IMG/VR virus record: IMGVR_UViG_3300003873_000004
Coordinates: 1-64,000 of that record
Length of the DNA: 64,000 nt
Strand: one strand, 5' to 3'
DNA from: a virus
Shown here: positions 26,209-35,010 of the stretch, piece by piece
Position numbering within the stretch: the first letter of the stretch is position 1
How the letters are laid out: each line of letters starts with the position of its first letter
The notes under the pieces: model-generated
What the model was told of the DNA's origin: nothing
Database searches by the model: none
What the model saw: the letters and a program-made list of their open reading frames with translations, nothing else
Position numbers and translations under genes: made by a program

Positions 26209-27849
26209 ATGACTGAATCTATTTATGATCAAAATTTAATTGATTTCTGTTTAGATCACAAACACAAAAAAGCAAAAACTATAGAAAAGAGTACGATGTT
26301 CGAGACTCTATTGAAAGCTACGTCGTGGCTTGATAGTCAGCATCCGAACACAAAAGACAGAATATGGATGGTATCGTACAACATTACAAAAATACCAAAA
26401 TGCCCTATTTGTAACAATGATAACATTTTGTCAAAAGACAAAGGCCGACACCGTTTTAGTAAATTCTGTTCAGAAAAATGTAAAGATATATTTCGTTCGA
26501 AACTTAATCCATTATTGAACGACAAGTCGTGGCTTTACGAACAGCGCATAACAAAGCATAGATCATATGAAGAAATTGCCAGAGAGTTAGATGTTAGAAT
26601 GCCAAGATTAAAACTGGCTCTTGAACGGTTTAATATACCAACGGAAAACCAAAAGCAAAAGATATTTGACGAAGATATTTTATCAATAATAAACAACAAA
26701 GACAGACTTGTTGATTTATACAAAAATCATACAATCAAGGAAATGGCAAAATTGATTGGAGTAGGTCATTCTTGTATAATAGAACGATTAGAAACTTTGG
26801 GAATTGATAGGAAAGCCAATTCTTATTGGTCTAGCCGCAGAGGTTCTTTGTTGACCAATAGCGCGAAATTGCTGGCTCTTCACAAAACAATGACTGTTGT
26901 CGAAATATCGAAGTTGCTTCATGTTACTGTAGATCACGTAAGGGGAAAGATAACTCAATATGAAATAGAAGAAGGTTTACGAGGGCCTAAGAAAAATCCG
27001 GGCAGAAGTTATGGGGAAATAAGTGTATTTGAATATATTATTTCGCTTATTCCCGAGGCAACTCACTCGAACCGGTCAATTTTAAACCACAAAGAAATCG
27101 ACATTTTAGTTGAATCGAAAAAGATTGGCTTTGAATACAACGGGCTATATTATCATTCTGAACTAAACAAAGATAAAGATTTTCATGTTAACAAAACGGC
27201 GCTGGCCGCCGAGAAGGGTTATACACTATTTCACATCTGGGAAGACGATTGGGTTTTTAATGAGAAAATTTGGAAGTCCAGAATAGCCAATCTGCTAGGT
27301 AAAACAGAACATAAAATATTCGCCAGAAAAACAAAGATTGTAGAATTACCAGCAAAAGAGAAAAATATATTTTTAGACAGCAATCATTTACAAGGTTCAG
27401 ATAGATCAACATGGAAATATGGTCTTATGAACGAAGGTATTTTAGTAGCGGTTATGACTTTCTCAAAATCATCAAAATACAACTATACTTTGTCGAGATT
27501 TGCTTGTTTACTGAACACGGCAATTGTCGGTGGGTTCTCTAAATTGCTAGCCCACTTTAGAAAAGAACATCAAGGAAGTATTGTTTCGTATGCTGATTTG
27601 TCCTACTCGAATGGTGATGTGTACAAGACTAATGGTTTTAAAGAAGAAGCACATTACACAGGAAATTACTGGTATCATTCCGGCGGAAATACAGGCAAAA
27701 GAATAGATAGAAGAAATTTTCAAAAGGATAATCTAAGAAAGAATTTTCCCAATTTTGATTTCAAAACAAATACAGAGTTAGAAATGGCACACGAACTTGG
27801 TTATTACAGAGTATATGGCGCAGGCTCAAAGACTTTCGTCTTATGCTAA
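26209..27849 (+). CDS. Homing endonuclease, zinc finger plus Vsr-like nuclease (paralogue A)
   Basis: 546 residues. The order of parts is: a Cys-pair finger (IPKCPICNNDN, then FCSEKCKDIF), three helix-turn-helix-like repeats (YEEIARELDVRMPRLKLALE; IKEMAKLIGVGHSCIIERLE; VVEISKLLHVTVDHVRGKIT), the nuclease core (NRSILNHKEIDILVESKKIG, FEYNGLYYHSE, FHIWEDDWVFNEKIWKSRI) and a C-terminal domain (HLQGSDRSTWKYGLM, GGFSKLLAHFRKEHQGSIVS). The E/D/H pattern fits Vsr-like (EDxHD-type) homing enzymes. It is inserted after gene 23, where T4 has gene 24. Confidence 0.72.
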   Translation: MTESIYDQNLIDFCLDHKHKKAKTIEKSTMFETLLKATSWLDSQHPNTKDRIWMVSYNITKIPKCPICNNDNILSKDKGRHRFSKFCSEKCKDIFRSKLNPLLNDKSWLYEQRITKHRSYEEIARELDVRMPRLKLALERFNIPTENQKQKIFDEDILSIINNKDRLVDLYKNHTIKEMAKLIGVGHSCIIERLETLGIDRKANSYWSSRRGSLLTNSAKLLALHKTMTVVEISKLLHVTVDHVRGKITQYEIEEGLRGPKKNPGRSYGEISVFEYIISLIPEATHSNRSILNHKEIDILVESKKIGFEYNGLYYHSELNKDKDFHVNKTALAAEKGYTLFHIWEDDWVFNEKIWKSRIANLLGKTEHKIFARKTKIVELPAKEKNIFLDSNHLQGSDRSTWKYGLMNEGILVAVMTFSKSSKYNYTLSRFACLLNTAIVGGFSKLLAHFRKEHQGSIVSYADLSYSNGDVYKTNGFKEEAHYTGNYWYHSGGNTGKRIDRRNFQKDNLRKNFPNFDFKTNTELEMAHELGYYRVYGAGSKTFVLC

Positions 27850-27852
27850 ATA
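27845..27852 (+). promoter_or_regulatory. Late promoter GCTAAATA for paralogue B
   Basis: The box overlaps the stop codon of paralogue A. Confidence 0.68.
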
Positions 27853-27857
27853 GATGT

Positions 27858-27887
27858 ATGGTTCACGAAGTATCAGCTTCCAACCAT
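27858..27887 (+). promoter_or_regulatory. 5'-leader hairpin of the second endonuclease mRNA
   Basis: ATGGTT pairs with AACCAT and GAAG with CTTC. The hairpin starts about where the late transcript should begin, with a GAGGAG ribosome site downstream. Confidence 0.55.
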
Positions 27888-27912
27888 TCTAAAACTATAG
27901 AGGAGTTTCAGC

Positions 27913-29397
27913 ATGCCAATTATTTATGATCAAGATTTGTACGAGTTTTGCGTAGAAAACAGAAATAAATCAGCAAACAAAATAGTGAGGCATCCGCTAA
28001 GGCCGAAACTCATTGAAGAAACTTCCATATTAAATGTATTGAACCCATGTCTGAAAGATAGAATTATGTTTGTCGCAGAAAACAGAGACAGTATTCCAAA
28101 ATGTCCAATTTGTGACAAAGATTTGCCGTTAGTTAGTCATCATTACAAGTTTGCGGAAGTATGTTCCGACAAATGTCGATCAATAGCGTCAGCAAAATAT
28201 CATGAAAAAATGGATGATCGAGATTGGTTATATGAGCAAAGAATAAATCTTGAGAGATCGTACGAATCTATTGCTGAAGAAATGAATATACCTGCGGTCT
28301 CTTTAAAAAAACAACTCAAAAAGTATGAAATTCCAGAGAGAAATTACAACGGGGACAGATATTTCGAAGTTCAGTCGATTTTATCAAATCGAGATTTTTT
28401 GTATGACTTATCCGAAAAAATGTCGGCGGCTGATATAGCGAAAAAACTAGAGTGTAACTCCGATATTGTTCTAAAATATTACAAAATTCATGGAATCGAA
28501 ACTAAGCCATGTAATAGTTGGCCTAGAAAATTTGTGAAAAGAAGTGCGGGCGAACTAGAAGTCCAAGCGTTCGTTGAAAGTTTTTACGACGGCGAAATAA
28601 AATCATCAGATCGATCAATCTTAGGTGGGTGCGAAATAGACATTTTGCTCCCAGAACTCAATGTAGGTTTCGAATTCAATGGCGTGTATTATCATTCAGA
28701 AATATTTAAGGAACGATTATTTCATTATAACAAAACCACCAAAGCAAAAGAAAAGGGGGTTGATCTATATCACATTTTCGAAGATGACTGGAAATACAAA
28801 AAGGATATTTGGAAATCAAGAATCAAAAGTTTGATGGGATTATCAGAAAGAAGGTTATACGCTAGAAAGTGTAAAACAAAAGAAATAGATGTCACAACAA
28901 AAAACGAATTTCTGAATCTTGCTCATCTACAGAAAAAAGATAGTTCAAAATACAAATATGGACTATTCTTTGAAGATGAGTTGGTGGCTGTTATGACATT
29001 TAGAGAAAACCCAAAATATGGTTTCGAATTGTTGAGATTTGCGTGCTTGAAAGGAACGTCTATCGTCGGTGGATTTTCAAAGTTGCTTGCGGCATTTAGA
29101 AGAGAACACGCTGGCGGTATTGTTTCTTATGCTGATTTAGCTTACTCCAATGGTGATGTGTATAGAAAAAACGGATTTGTTTCTATTGCTGTGAACAAAG
29201 CCAATTACACATACGTTAATGCCAACAAACTTCATCGAATCAATCGAAGATCATTTCAAAAGAATAATCTTAGGAAGAAATATCCCGATTTTGATTTCAA
29301 GACAAACACGGAACTGGGAATGGCACATGAATTGGGATTCTATCGTATTTGTGGAGTGGGGACTGAAACTTTCGTTTTATCTGACTATGACTTGTAA
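27913..29397 (+). CDS. Homing endonuclease, zinc finger plus Vsr-like nuclease (paralogue B)
   Basis: A 494-residue paralogue of the gene just upstream: same start (IYDQDLYEFC), same finger (IPKCPICDKD, CSDKCRSIA), the HTH-like segments YESIAEEMNIPAVSLKKQLK and MSAADIAKKLECNSDIVLKY, the core SDRSILGGCEIDILLPELNV, FEFNGVYYHSE and YHIFEDDWKYKKDIWKSRI, and the same C-terminal domain (LAHLQKKDSSKYKYGLFF, GGFSKLLAAFRREHAGGIVS). One HTH repeat fewer accounts for much of the length difference. Two neighbouring paralogues suggest tandem duplication or repeated insertion at one site. Confidence 0.72.
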   Translation: MPIIYDQDLYEFCVENRNKSANKIVRHPLRPKLIEETSILNVLNPCLKDRIMFVAENRDSIPKCPICDKDLPLVSHHYKFAEVCSDKCRSIASAKYHEKMDDRDWLYEQRINLERSYESIAEEMNIPAVSLKKQLKKYEIPERNYNGDRYFEVQSILSNRDFLYDLSEKMSAADIAKKLECNSDIVLKYYKIHGIETKPCNSWPRKFVKRSAGELEVQAFVESFYDGEIKSSDRSILGGCEIDILLPELNVGFEFNGVYYHSEIFKERLFHYNKTTKAKEKGVDLYHIFEDDWKYKKDIWKSRIKSLMGLSERRLYARKCKTKEIDVTTKNEFLNLAHLQKKDSSKYKYGLFFEDELVAVMTFRENPKYGFELLRFACLKGTSIVGGFSKLLAAFRREHAGGIVSYADLAYSNGDVYRKNGFVSIAVNKANYTYVNANKLHRINRRSFQKNNLRKKYPDFDFKTNTELGMAHELGFYRICGVGTETFVLSDYDL

Positions 29398-29462
29398 ACG
29401 CTTAAACTACATCTATTACGCTCCACTTCACCTCTAACAGTATTTCAAGCATATTATTTGTA

Positions 29463-29470
29463 GCTAAATA
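29463..29470 (+). promoter_or_regulatory. Late promoter GCTAAATA
   Basis: GCTAAATA lies 5 nt before the ATG at 29476; a nearly leaderless transcript is expected. Confidence 0.62.
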
Positions 29471-29475
29471 CTATC

Positions 29476-30021
29476 ATGAAAACAATCAAACTACTACTAG
29501 CATGCGCCACAGGCATCGTACTTCTACCATTCATTTTATTATTCACTAATTTCAATTCCAAAAAGTTGAAATTTCTGGATTCTATTTTTGGTAATACACA
29601 AGATGGAACAGGTTACGATTTTCTCAAAAATCCATGGATCACTATGCCGTCTAACGCGTTCACGCGGAAATTTCCAAGATATTACTGGTTGGCTATTAGA
29701 AATCCAGCGCACAATTTAGGCTGGTCGTATGGCGCTAATGGTATTATTCAAAGCGTATGGCGCAACAAAGACATGGAACATGAACTCGGAACATTTAGAT
29801 CAAAAATGACAATTGATGGTGTCGAACATAAATTTTACTACAGTATCAAAAAGATCGGGCCAAAATATCTAAGGATCGCTTATGGCCCGAAGTTGTGGGC
29901 TAAAAATCCTAAACCAATTATGGATTCAAATGGTTCAGGTCATCGGGACTTCTGGAAAGTTGGTGATGAAATTCACGAAGGATTTGCTTTGTCTATTGCT
30001 ATTAGAAGTTCTATCACATGA
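29476..30021 (+). CDS. Membrane-anchored conserved phage protein
   Basis: 181 residues. Residues 5-25 (KLLLACATGIVLLPFILLF) form an N-terminal signal anchor. A region with DSIFGNTQDGTGY and PRYYWLAIRNPAHNLGW (about 38-85) recalls a family of small phage proteins (DUF7338-type) with a conserved RNP.xN motif; this assignment is from memory and tentative. The rest is beta-rich. It has a late promoter and overlaps the HNH gene by 4 nt. The function is unknown. Confidence 0.55.
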   Translation: MKTIKLLLACATGIVLLPFILLFTNFNSKKLKFLDSIFGNTQDGTGYDFLKNPWITMPSNAFTRKFPRYYWLAIRNPAHNLGWSYGANGIIQSVWRNKDMEHELGTFRSKMTIDGVEHKFYYSIKKIGPKYLRIAYGPKLWAKNPKPIMDSNGSGHRDFWKVGDEIHEGFALSIAIRSSIT

Positions 30022-30362
30022 TTTTCGAATTCTTCCGTTCTATTGTTAGAAATCCTACACTTGCAACAAAACATGCCAGACGTCTGACTGCTTATCATAG
30101 AGCAATTAGAAATTTTAGGAAAACACATAAAGCATGTGCGTGGTGTGGAAGAACAAATAGAGTAGACGTTCATCATATTAAACCTGTTTCTGTTGCCCCA
30201 GAGTTAGCAGAAGATGAAAATAATATGATAATGCTATGTAGGAAACCACAGTGTCATCTAGTGGTTGGTCATCAAGGCAGTTTTAGAAATCGATATGTTC
30301 CAAATGTTCGTGAACTGTGCGCTGCTAGAAATGTAACACAGACAACTAAGAATCAGGGGTGA
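30018..30362 (+). CDS. Small HNH endonuclease
   Basis: A 114-residue HNH protein with one zinc-binding Cys pair (KACAWCGRTNR), the catalytic VDVHHIKPVSVAPEL, and the closing NNMIMLCRKPQCHLVVGH that completes the beta-beta-alpha-metal fold. The N-terminal 35 residues are basic. Such small HNH proteins in phages may be homing enzymes or packaging-associated nucleases. It converges with the uvsW.1-like gene, overlapping its 3' end by 10 nt. Confidence 0.75.
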   Translation: MIFEFFRSIVRNPTLATKHARRLTAYHRAIRNFRKTHKACAWCGRTNRVDVHHIKPVSVAPELAEDENNMIMLCRKPQCHLVVGHQGSFRNRYVPNVRELCAARNVTQTTKNQG

Positions 30363-30532
30363 TCTTTCTCTTCTTGTAATTCAACTAGAGTTTCATTTAT
30401 GATGTCTAATTGATATTTAATATTCTCAGAATGAACTTTAGTGACTGGTACACAATTTTCCATATCTCTTTTATGAAAATGTAGTGCCCATCGAATCGTT
30501 GAAATTTGTTCTAGTGTTAGATCAATGTTCAT
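30353..30532 (-). CDS. uvsW.1: UvsW.1-like small protein
   Basis: A 59-residue frame on the minus strand whose ATG overlaps the uvsW stop (ATGA), so it is translationally coupled. It begins MNIDLTLEQISTIRWALHFH and is helical and charged. T4 has a small helical protein, UvsW.1, right after UvsW, and the same position supports the name; sequence similarity is not certain by eye. Confidence 0.55.
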   Translation of the reverse strand: MNIDLTLEQISTIRWALHFHKRDMENCVPVTKVHSENIKYQLDIINETLVELQEEKDHP

Positions 30533-32061
30533 ATCGAAATCCTCGTGATATCGTAGTCAAATTTTTCTTTGTCGTAATACTGGGCACGCTCAACAAAATG
30601 TTTCATAGAATAGTTCTTGTGATTCTTCCACGATAAATCGTCGCACAGATCAAACAAAGTCACTGATGTTTTCTCAGCACTGATTCTAAGTCCGCGACCA
30701 ATAGATTGAAGTGTTCGAATTTTCGATTTGGTTGGTGAGCAGAAAAATACAGAATGAATACGTTTTATGGACACCCCAGTGCTCGTGGTTCCTATCGAAG
30801 CGACTAAGATAGAATCATTTTCGTTTTCTAATCTCTGTCGAATAGCATCTCGTTCTTCAGCTTTCGTTCCACCATCAATGAAATATACCTTTCTTTTGTT
30901 TCCAACTAATGATACAATTTTGTTGTATATTTCTCTACCATGTGATTTGTGATTGAACAGCAATAGAGAGTTTTTCTTTTGCACTGCCGCCAGTTTGGCG
31001 ATAAAATCATTCCGACGATTGTTGGTGTATAACCATTTCATTTCGTCTTGATATTTTACCCCTTTCATATTCTGTTTTTCTTCTTGTGTATAATCAAGCA
31101 TGATTGCTTTGATTGTCAAAGAAGCAACTTGTTTGTCGTCCATTAGCTTTCTGGTTGAAATAACATCAAAGACCTTTCCAAACATGCCCTCAAGTGTGAG
31201 TTGATTTGTAGCAAGATTATCTAATGTCCCAGTCAGCCCATATCGGTAAGCACAGTTTGGCAATTTTTCCATTATACCTTGTAGGGATTTGCTTGTTGCG
31301 AGATGAACTTCGTCGACGATCACCGCCTGAGGCATCATACCACCGTCAACATAAGGGGTATTCCAGTAAGACATGGGCATACGGAAAACCGACTGCCAGG
31401 TTGTTATGACAACCTGTTTATTTGTTATGCCAACCTGTTTATTTGTCTGTTTATCTCTACCAGACATGATTTGGTGACAATTTTGTTCTGCTTCCCACGT
31501 ATCTTCGCTAGAATAATCTTCAAAATCGGAATACATCTGATAAACTAATCCAGTGGTAGGTACAATAATGAAGATTTTATCGTTGGATAATTTCTGCAAA
31601 AAACGTGTAAGTATGTAAATAATTAAGGATTTTCCACTAGACGTAGGACTTTTCAGAATACAACGTCGGTTTTTTAACGCATGAACAGAGGCATTTCTTT
31701 GATAATCGTACGGATCAATTTTTACCCTTTTACAATGTACGTCAAGGCTATCTATGAATTTGTTGACCAGCTTATTATTGATTCTTGAATCTTGCTCGAG
31801 TACATTTTTGTCTATAGAACAAGAATAGTCTCGATCTCGAGCAAATTCGGCAACATAAGAAGCCAGACCTAAGTAGATTGTCCTGTCGTTTGAACGGAAC
31901 AAATGTATTTTTCCAGACCAGGATTTGTTCTTGAACTTCGGTGTGAACTGATACCCCGGCACTAGAAGGCTGAAAAAATCGTTTAATTCTTCCGCAATTC
32001 CTCTATCACACTCAATATAAGCGTAGACATCGTTTTTCTTATGAATTACTATTTCTGTCAT
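30529..32061 (-). CDS. uvsW: UvsW helicase (RNA-DNA/recombination helicase)
   Basis: A 510-residue SF2 helicase like T4 UvsW, which unwinds R-loops and branch structures and shifts replication to the recombination mode. The N-terminal domain (about 1-110) precedes YDYQRNASVHALKNRRCILK, Walker A SPTSSGKS, motif II VIVDEVHLATSK, motif III YGLTGTLD, and motifs V-VI in VASIGTTSTGVSIKRI, then IGRGLRIS. A 7-residue tandem duplication (NKQVGIT, NKQVVIT) precedes the TTWQS segment. It is encoded with uvsY on the minus strand. Confidence 0.9.
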   Translation of the reverse strand: MTEIVIHKKNDVYAYIECDRGIAEELNDFFSLLVPGYQFTPKFKNKSWSGKIHLFRSNDRTIYLGLASYVAEFARDRDYSCSIDKNVLEQDSRINNKLVNKFIDSLDVHCKRVKIDPYDYQRNASVHALKNRRCILKSPTSSGKSLIIYILTRFLQKLSNDKIFIIVPTTGLVYQMYSDFEDYSSEDTWEAEQNCHQIMSGRDKQTNKQVGITNKQVVITTWQSVFRMPMSYWNTPYVDGGMMPQAVIVDEVHLATSKSLQGIMEKLPNCAYRYGLTGTLDNLATNQLTLEGMFGKVFDVISTRKLMDDKQVASLTIKAIMLDYTQEEKQNMKGVKYQDEMKWLYTNNRRNDFIAKLAAVQKKNSLLLFNHKSHGREIYNKIVSLVGNKRKVYFIDGGTKAEERDAIRQRLENENDSILVASIGTTSTGVSIKRIHSVFFCSPTKSKIRTLQSIGRGLRISAEKTSVTLFDLCDDLSWKNHKNYSMKHFVERAQYYDKEKFDYDITRISI

Positions 32062-32836
32062 CAGAAAAACCGATCAATAGAAGTATAACTATTGTGTTCT
32101 ATCGAAGTAGAATTGATGCGTGAATCAGCAATATCAAAATATTTTTCGTCTTGTTCAATTCCAATAAATTTTCGATTGAGTTTTTTTGCTGCGACTCCGG
32201 TCGAACCGCTGCCCATCGTAAAGTCTAGAACCGTTTCTTCTTCGTTTGTGTATGTTTTTATTAGATATTTCAACAATTCTACTGGTTTCTGAGTAGGTGT
32301 AATTTACTACCACAATGAATAGAAAATTTTAGAATCGACAAGGGATAATATTCACCAGAAAGATTGCCTTTCTGTTTGAAATTCCCTTGTTTACCGTTGT
32401 TGCCTACAATAGAATTCGTATGTGTTCCGCCAGTTTTGGGACCTTTGTAAGATTTTCCTGTTCTCATTATTGGTTTATACATTGGTTGTTTGTTGTAGAA
32501 AGTCAATATGTTTTCATATGACCCCATTGGCCGCTTTTTTGCGTATAGCGGGTTACTTCCTTTGCCTTTATCCCATATCCAATCATACTTGTAGTTTTTG
32601 ATGTTACTCATTCTCAATGCGCTACTAAAAGGTTCGCAGCCAAACAAAACAATAGCTCCATTAGATTTGGTTATTCTATTTAATTGTTTCCACATTGGTT
32701 CAAAAGGAATTACATAATCCCATTTGCATGCTGTCGTTCCATACGGTGGATCGGTTAAAATAAAGTCGATAGATTTATCAGGCAAATCTTTCATTAGTTC
32801 TAGGCAGTCGCCTTTTAATAGTTTGGTGTCTGTCAT
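32061..32836 (-). pseudogene. DNA adenine methyltransferase (beta-class order), frameshifted
   Basis: The N-terminal frame (32279-32836, 185 residues) contains DFILTDPPYGTTACKWDY (catalytic DPPY) and the target region, then ends with a false tail. The next frame (from about 32300 down to 32061) continues exactly as expected: PTQKPVELLKYLIKTY, then VLDFTMGSGSTGVAAKKL (the FxGxG SAM motif) and FIGIEQDEKYF. The junction reads CACCTACTCAG; one more C (CACCCTACTCAG) would restore HPTQKP. The DPPY-before-FxGxG order is that of beta-class N6-adenine enzymes. Inactive as read, unless this is a sequencing error. Confidence 0.75.
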
Positions 32837-33235
32837 CTACATTCCATTCTCAAATTTTTTGAACTTCAAACAGTCCCGAATCAGAAATGACATTCCATTG
32901 ATTTGCTTGATTACTGATTCGAGATAATTAGCACAAGTTTTCTCATAGTCTAATTTCAGTCGTTTTGCTTGTAGTTCAGAATCACCAGATACCAGAACGT
33001 CTATCTCTGCTTTGTTTTTCAGCACAACAGGATAGTCATTTCTATAATACAGGTATTTATCACTATATGCCGAATCATATTCAGCTTGTAATTTCAGACA
33101 GTTCAATTGTGCTTCTGTGAACATCTGTAAATATTTCGAGTGTAGAATAGGAACACAGGCAGCAGCAGAATCAAGATGAAGTTGATCTATCTTCAAATCA
33201 CGTGATACCTGTTGTTGTATATGCTCTAAATTCAT
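32837..33235 (-). CDS. uvsY: Recombination mediator UvsY
   Basis: A 132-residue homologue of T4 UvsY (137), which loads UvsX recombinase on gp32-coated single strands. The N-terminus MNLEHIQQQVSRDLKIDQ, the middle KLQAEYDSAYSDKYLYYRND, and the end with YLESVIKQINGMSFLIRDCL, then FENGM parallel the T4 protein (helix-rich, ending FEAGK). It has a sigma70-like promoter just upstream. Confidence 0.82.
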   Translation of the reverse strand: MNLEHIQQQVSRDLKIDQLHLDSAAACVPILHSKYLQMFTEAQLNCLKLQAEYDSAYSDKYLYYRNDYPVVLKNKAEIDVLVSGDSELQAKRLKLDYEKTCANYLESVIKQINGMSFLIRDCLKFKKFENGM

Positions 33236-33241
33236 TTGACT

Positions 33242-33269
33242 ATTCTACACTATCTTGTGTAGATGTCAA
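33242..33269 (-). promoter_or_regulatory. Sigma70-like promoter of uvsY (minus strand)
   Basis: On the minus strand TTGACA, then a 16-bp spacer, then TAGAAT just before the uvsY ATG at 33235. The -10 lies only 6 nt from the ATG, so the leader would be very short. Confidence 0.6.
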
Positions 33270-33272
33270 GCG

Positions 33273-33737
33273 TTATTTTCGAAGAATAAATTGTTCGAAA
33301 GCAAATGTAGCTGAACCCATCAATACATCTGTTCCGTTCTGTGTAGTGAATTGTATCTCGCCTAAAATTGTGGGGAACATTCCAACAAAATCAAACGATA
33401 CAATTGGCGTTAGATTGTTGGTCAAAATATCAAGAGTAGCATCAGAAATAATATCTTTTGTTCTACCATTGACCAACGAACCAGCACGCATCTGCTGCAT
33501 CCAATTATAAATCTCCAAATAAGAAGTAAAATTTTCATCTACAACAAATTCTAGTGAGCATGGGTCGAAAGTTAGTTTCTCACCTGGAACTGGTATATCT
33601 TGTAGAGGTGTTGGTTGAATTGACTGCCCCATCGAAATAGTAGGCAGCGGACAATTAATAACCTGATAGGTAACATTAGGGATACGCCCGAAGTGAAATT
33701 GATAATTGCGTCCATAGGATTCGTTTGAAATAGCCAT
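33273..33737 (-). CDS. Tail-tube-fold structural protein (gp19/gp54-like)
   Basis: A 154-residue virion-type protein. NYQFHFGRIPNVTYQVINC, then IPVPGEKLTFDPCSLEFVVD and YLEIYNWMQQMR follow the layout of tail-tube-fold proteins that cap or start the tube in T4-like marine phages. It has a late promoter with the standard 5-nt spacing, which supports a structural role. Whether it corresponds to T4 gp54, gp3 or another tube-associated protein cannot be decided by eye. Confidence 0.6.
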   Translation of the reverse strand: MAISNESYGRNYQFHFGRIPNVTYQVINCPLPTISMGQSIQPTPLQDIPVPGEKLTFDPCSLEFVVDENFTSYLEIYNWMQQMRAGSLVNGRTKDIISDATLDILTNNLTPIVSFDFVGMFPTILGEIQFTTQNGTDVLMGSATFAFEQFILRK

Positions 33738-33742
33738 GTGAT

Positions 33743-33749
33743 TATTTAG
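33743..33749 (-). promoter_or_regulatory. Late promoter CTAAATA (minus strand)
   Basis: CTAAATA on the minus strand, 5 nt before the ATG at 33737. Confidence 0.65.
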
Positions 33750-33792
33750 TTTGAAGTTGCGATGAATATAGAGTCATAAGAAAAACTTATAG

Positions 33793-35010
33793 TCAGATAA
33801 AATATACAAATTTATCTTTTCGGACAACAGGAACTATAGATGCCTGTTCAGAAGACAACCAATAGAAACCAGTTCTATTTTGTTGTTTTCTACGAAGATC
33901 GGGCGCGATCGCCCGCAGTGGTGAAGCAATGTTTTTGGCTGCGTTCAAATCCGCGTCATCTAAATGACCGCATTTGTCGCACTCAAAAACTTTTCCTTTT
34001 CGGTTTGCTTTCTTCGTCCAACCGCATCCAGAACATCTTTGGCTTGTGTAAGTTGGGTTGATGTGCGTCACTAGAACGTCTAGTTCTTCACATCGAGCCT
34101 CGATCTTGTCAAAAATCTCTGGATATGTAAAATGAGAAAGGAATCTGGAACTTGTTTTTCCTTTCCTCATGTCTTTTATGTTTTCTATCTTTAGCTCTTT
34201 ACAACTGGACAGGTTTAGCCGGTTGATCGCCCAATTGATGTAGTTTGTTCTATGTTCTTGAGTCCTTCTAAATGCCTTCGAACCCTTTCTCTTTCTGGAT
34301 AAGGTTTTCATGATTGAATCGAGATCGTGACCGTGGCGGTCGATCTTCGAAACTTGATTGTCTGAACAAGAAATGAGAGTCTTTGCTCCAATGTCGATGC
34401 CTAGAGTTTCTGTTCCTACATTTTGTCTTGGTTCTATTTCGAACAACATAGTAATTTCCTTTTCGTTCAGTCTAATAGATTTTTTTAGCTCACCTCTTGT
34501 CAGCAAATTATTAAAATGTCTGTGCCGTTTGAAAGGCAATTCAATTTTTATTTTACTTCCTATTGATCGTAGAGTTATGTATCCGTCAAACGAAGTTTTG
34601 TTTTCTTGATCAATATGAACAAACCTAGAATCTAATTCCAAGTTTATCTTATCTAAAATTGGCTTAGATGGTGTATTGCGATCATAAACTTTTCTTAACT
34701 TGTTTGCTTTTTCGATGTTGCCTGATATTTCTAACTTATTAATCATCCATAAACGTTTCTTTTGCTTGGCTTTTGTTCCTTTAATGATGCCGATGGCCTG
34801 TTTTGTAGCACACTGTATCATTCTGGCAGAAAGCCAAGAAGTTATATTGTCAGTGAAGTCTCTCGTTGCGAACTTAGGGAGGGTTTCGTACCCCCAATAG
34901 AAGTCAATTGTTTTCTTCATAACATTTCTATATTCACAAACGATTGAAGACACCGTTTGTTTCTTCGATTTGTTTGTGAATTTAAGAGAAACTTTAGAAG
35001 ATTTAATCAT
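33793..35010 (-). CDS. tnpB: TnpB RNA-guided nuclease of IS607-type element
   Basis: A 405-residue TnpB (OrfB) with an intact RuvC-like site: Asp206 in TLGIDIGAKTLIS, Glu276 in CKELKIENIKDM, and Asp354 in DDADLNAAKNI. The zinc finger has CSGCGW (326-329) and CDKCGH (344-347). The N-terminal WED/REC-like region includes a helical HTH segment. TnpB cuts DNA guided by an omega RNA made from the element's right end and favours retention of the element. It overlaps tnpA by 8 nt. All key residues are present, so activity is plausible. Confidence 0.9.
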   Translation of the reverse strand: MIKSSKVSLKFTNKSKKQTVSSIVCEYRNVMKKTIDFYWGYETLPKFATRDFTDNITSWLSARMIQCATKQAIGIIKGTKAKQKKRLWMINKLEISGNIEKANKLRKVYDRNTPSKPILDKINLELDSRFVHIDQENKTSFDGYITLRSIGSKIKIELPFKRHRHFNNLLTRGELKKSIRLNEKEITMLFEIEPRQNVGTETLGIDIGAKTLISCSDNQVSKIDRHGHDLDSIMKTLSRKRKGSKAFRRTQEHRTNYINWAINRLNLSSCKELKIENIKDMRKGKTSSRFLSHFTYPEIFDKIEARCEELDVLVTHINPTYTSQRCSGCGWTKKANRKGKVFECDKCGHLDDADLNAAKNIASPLRAIAPDLRRKQQNRTGFYWLSSEQASIVPVVRKDKFVYFI

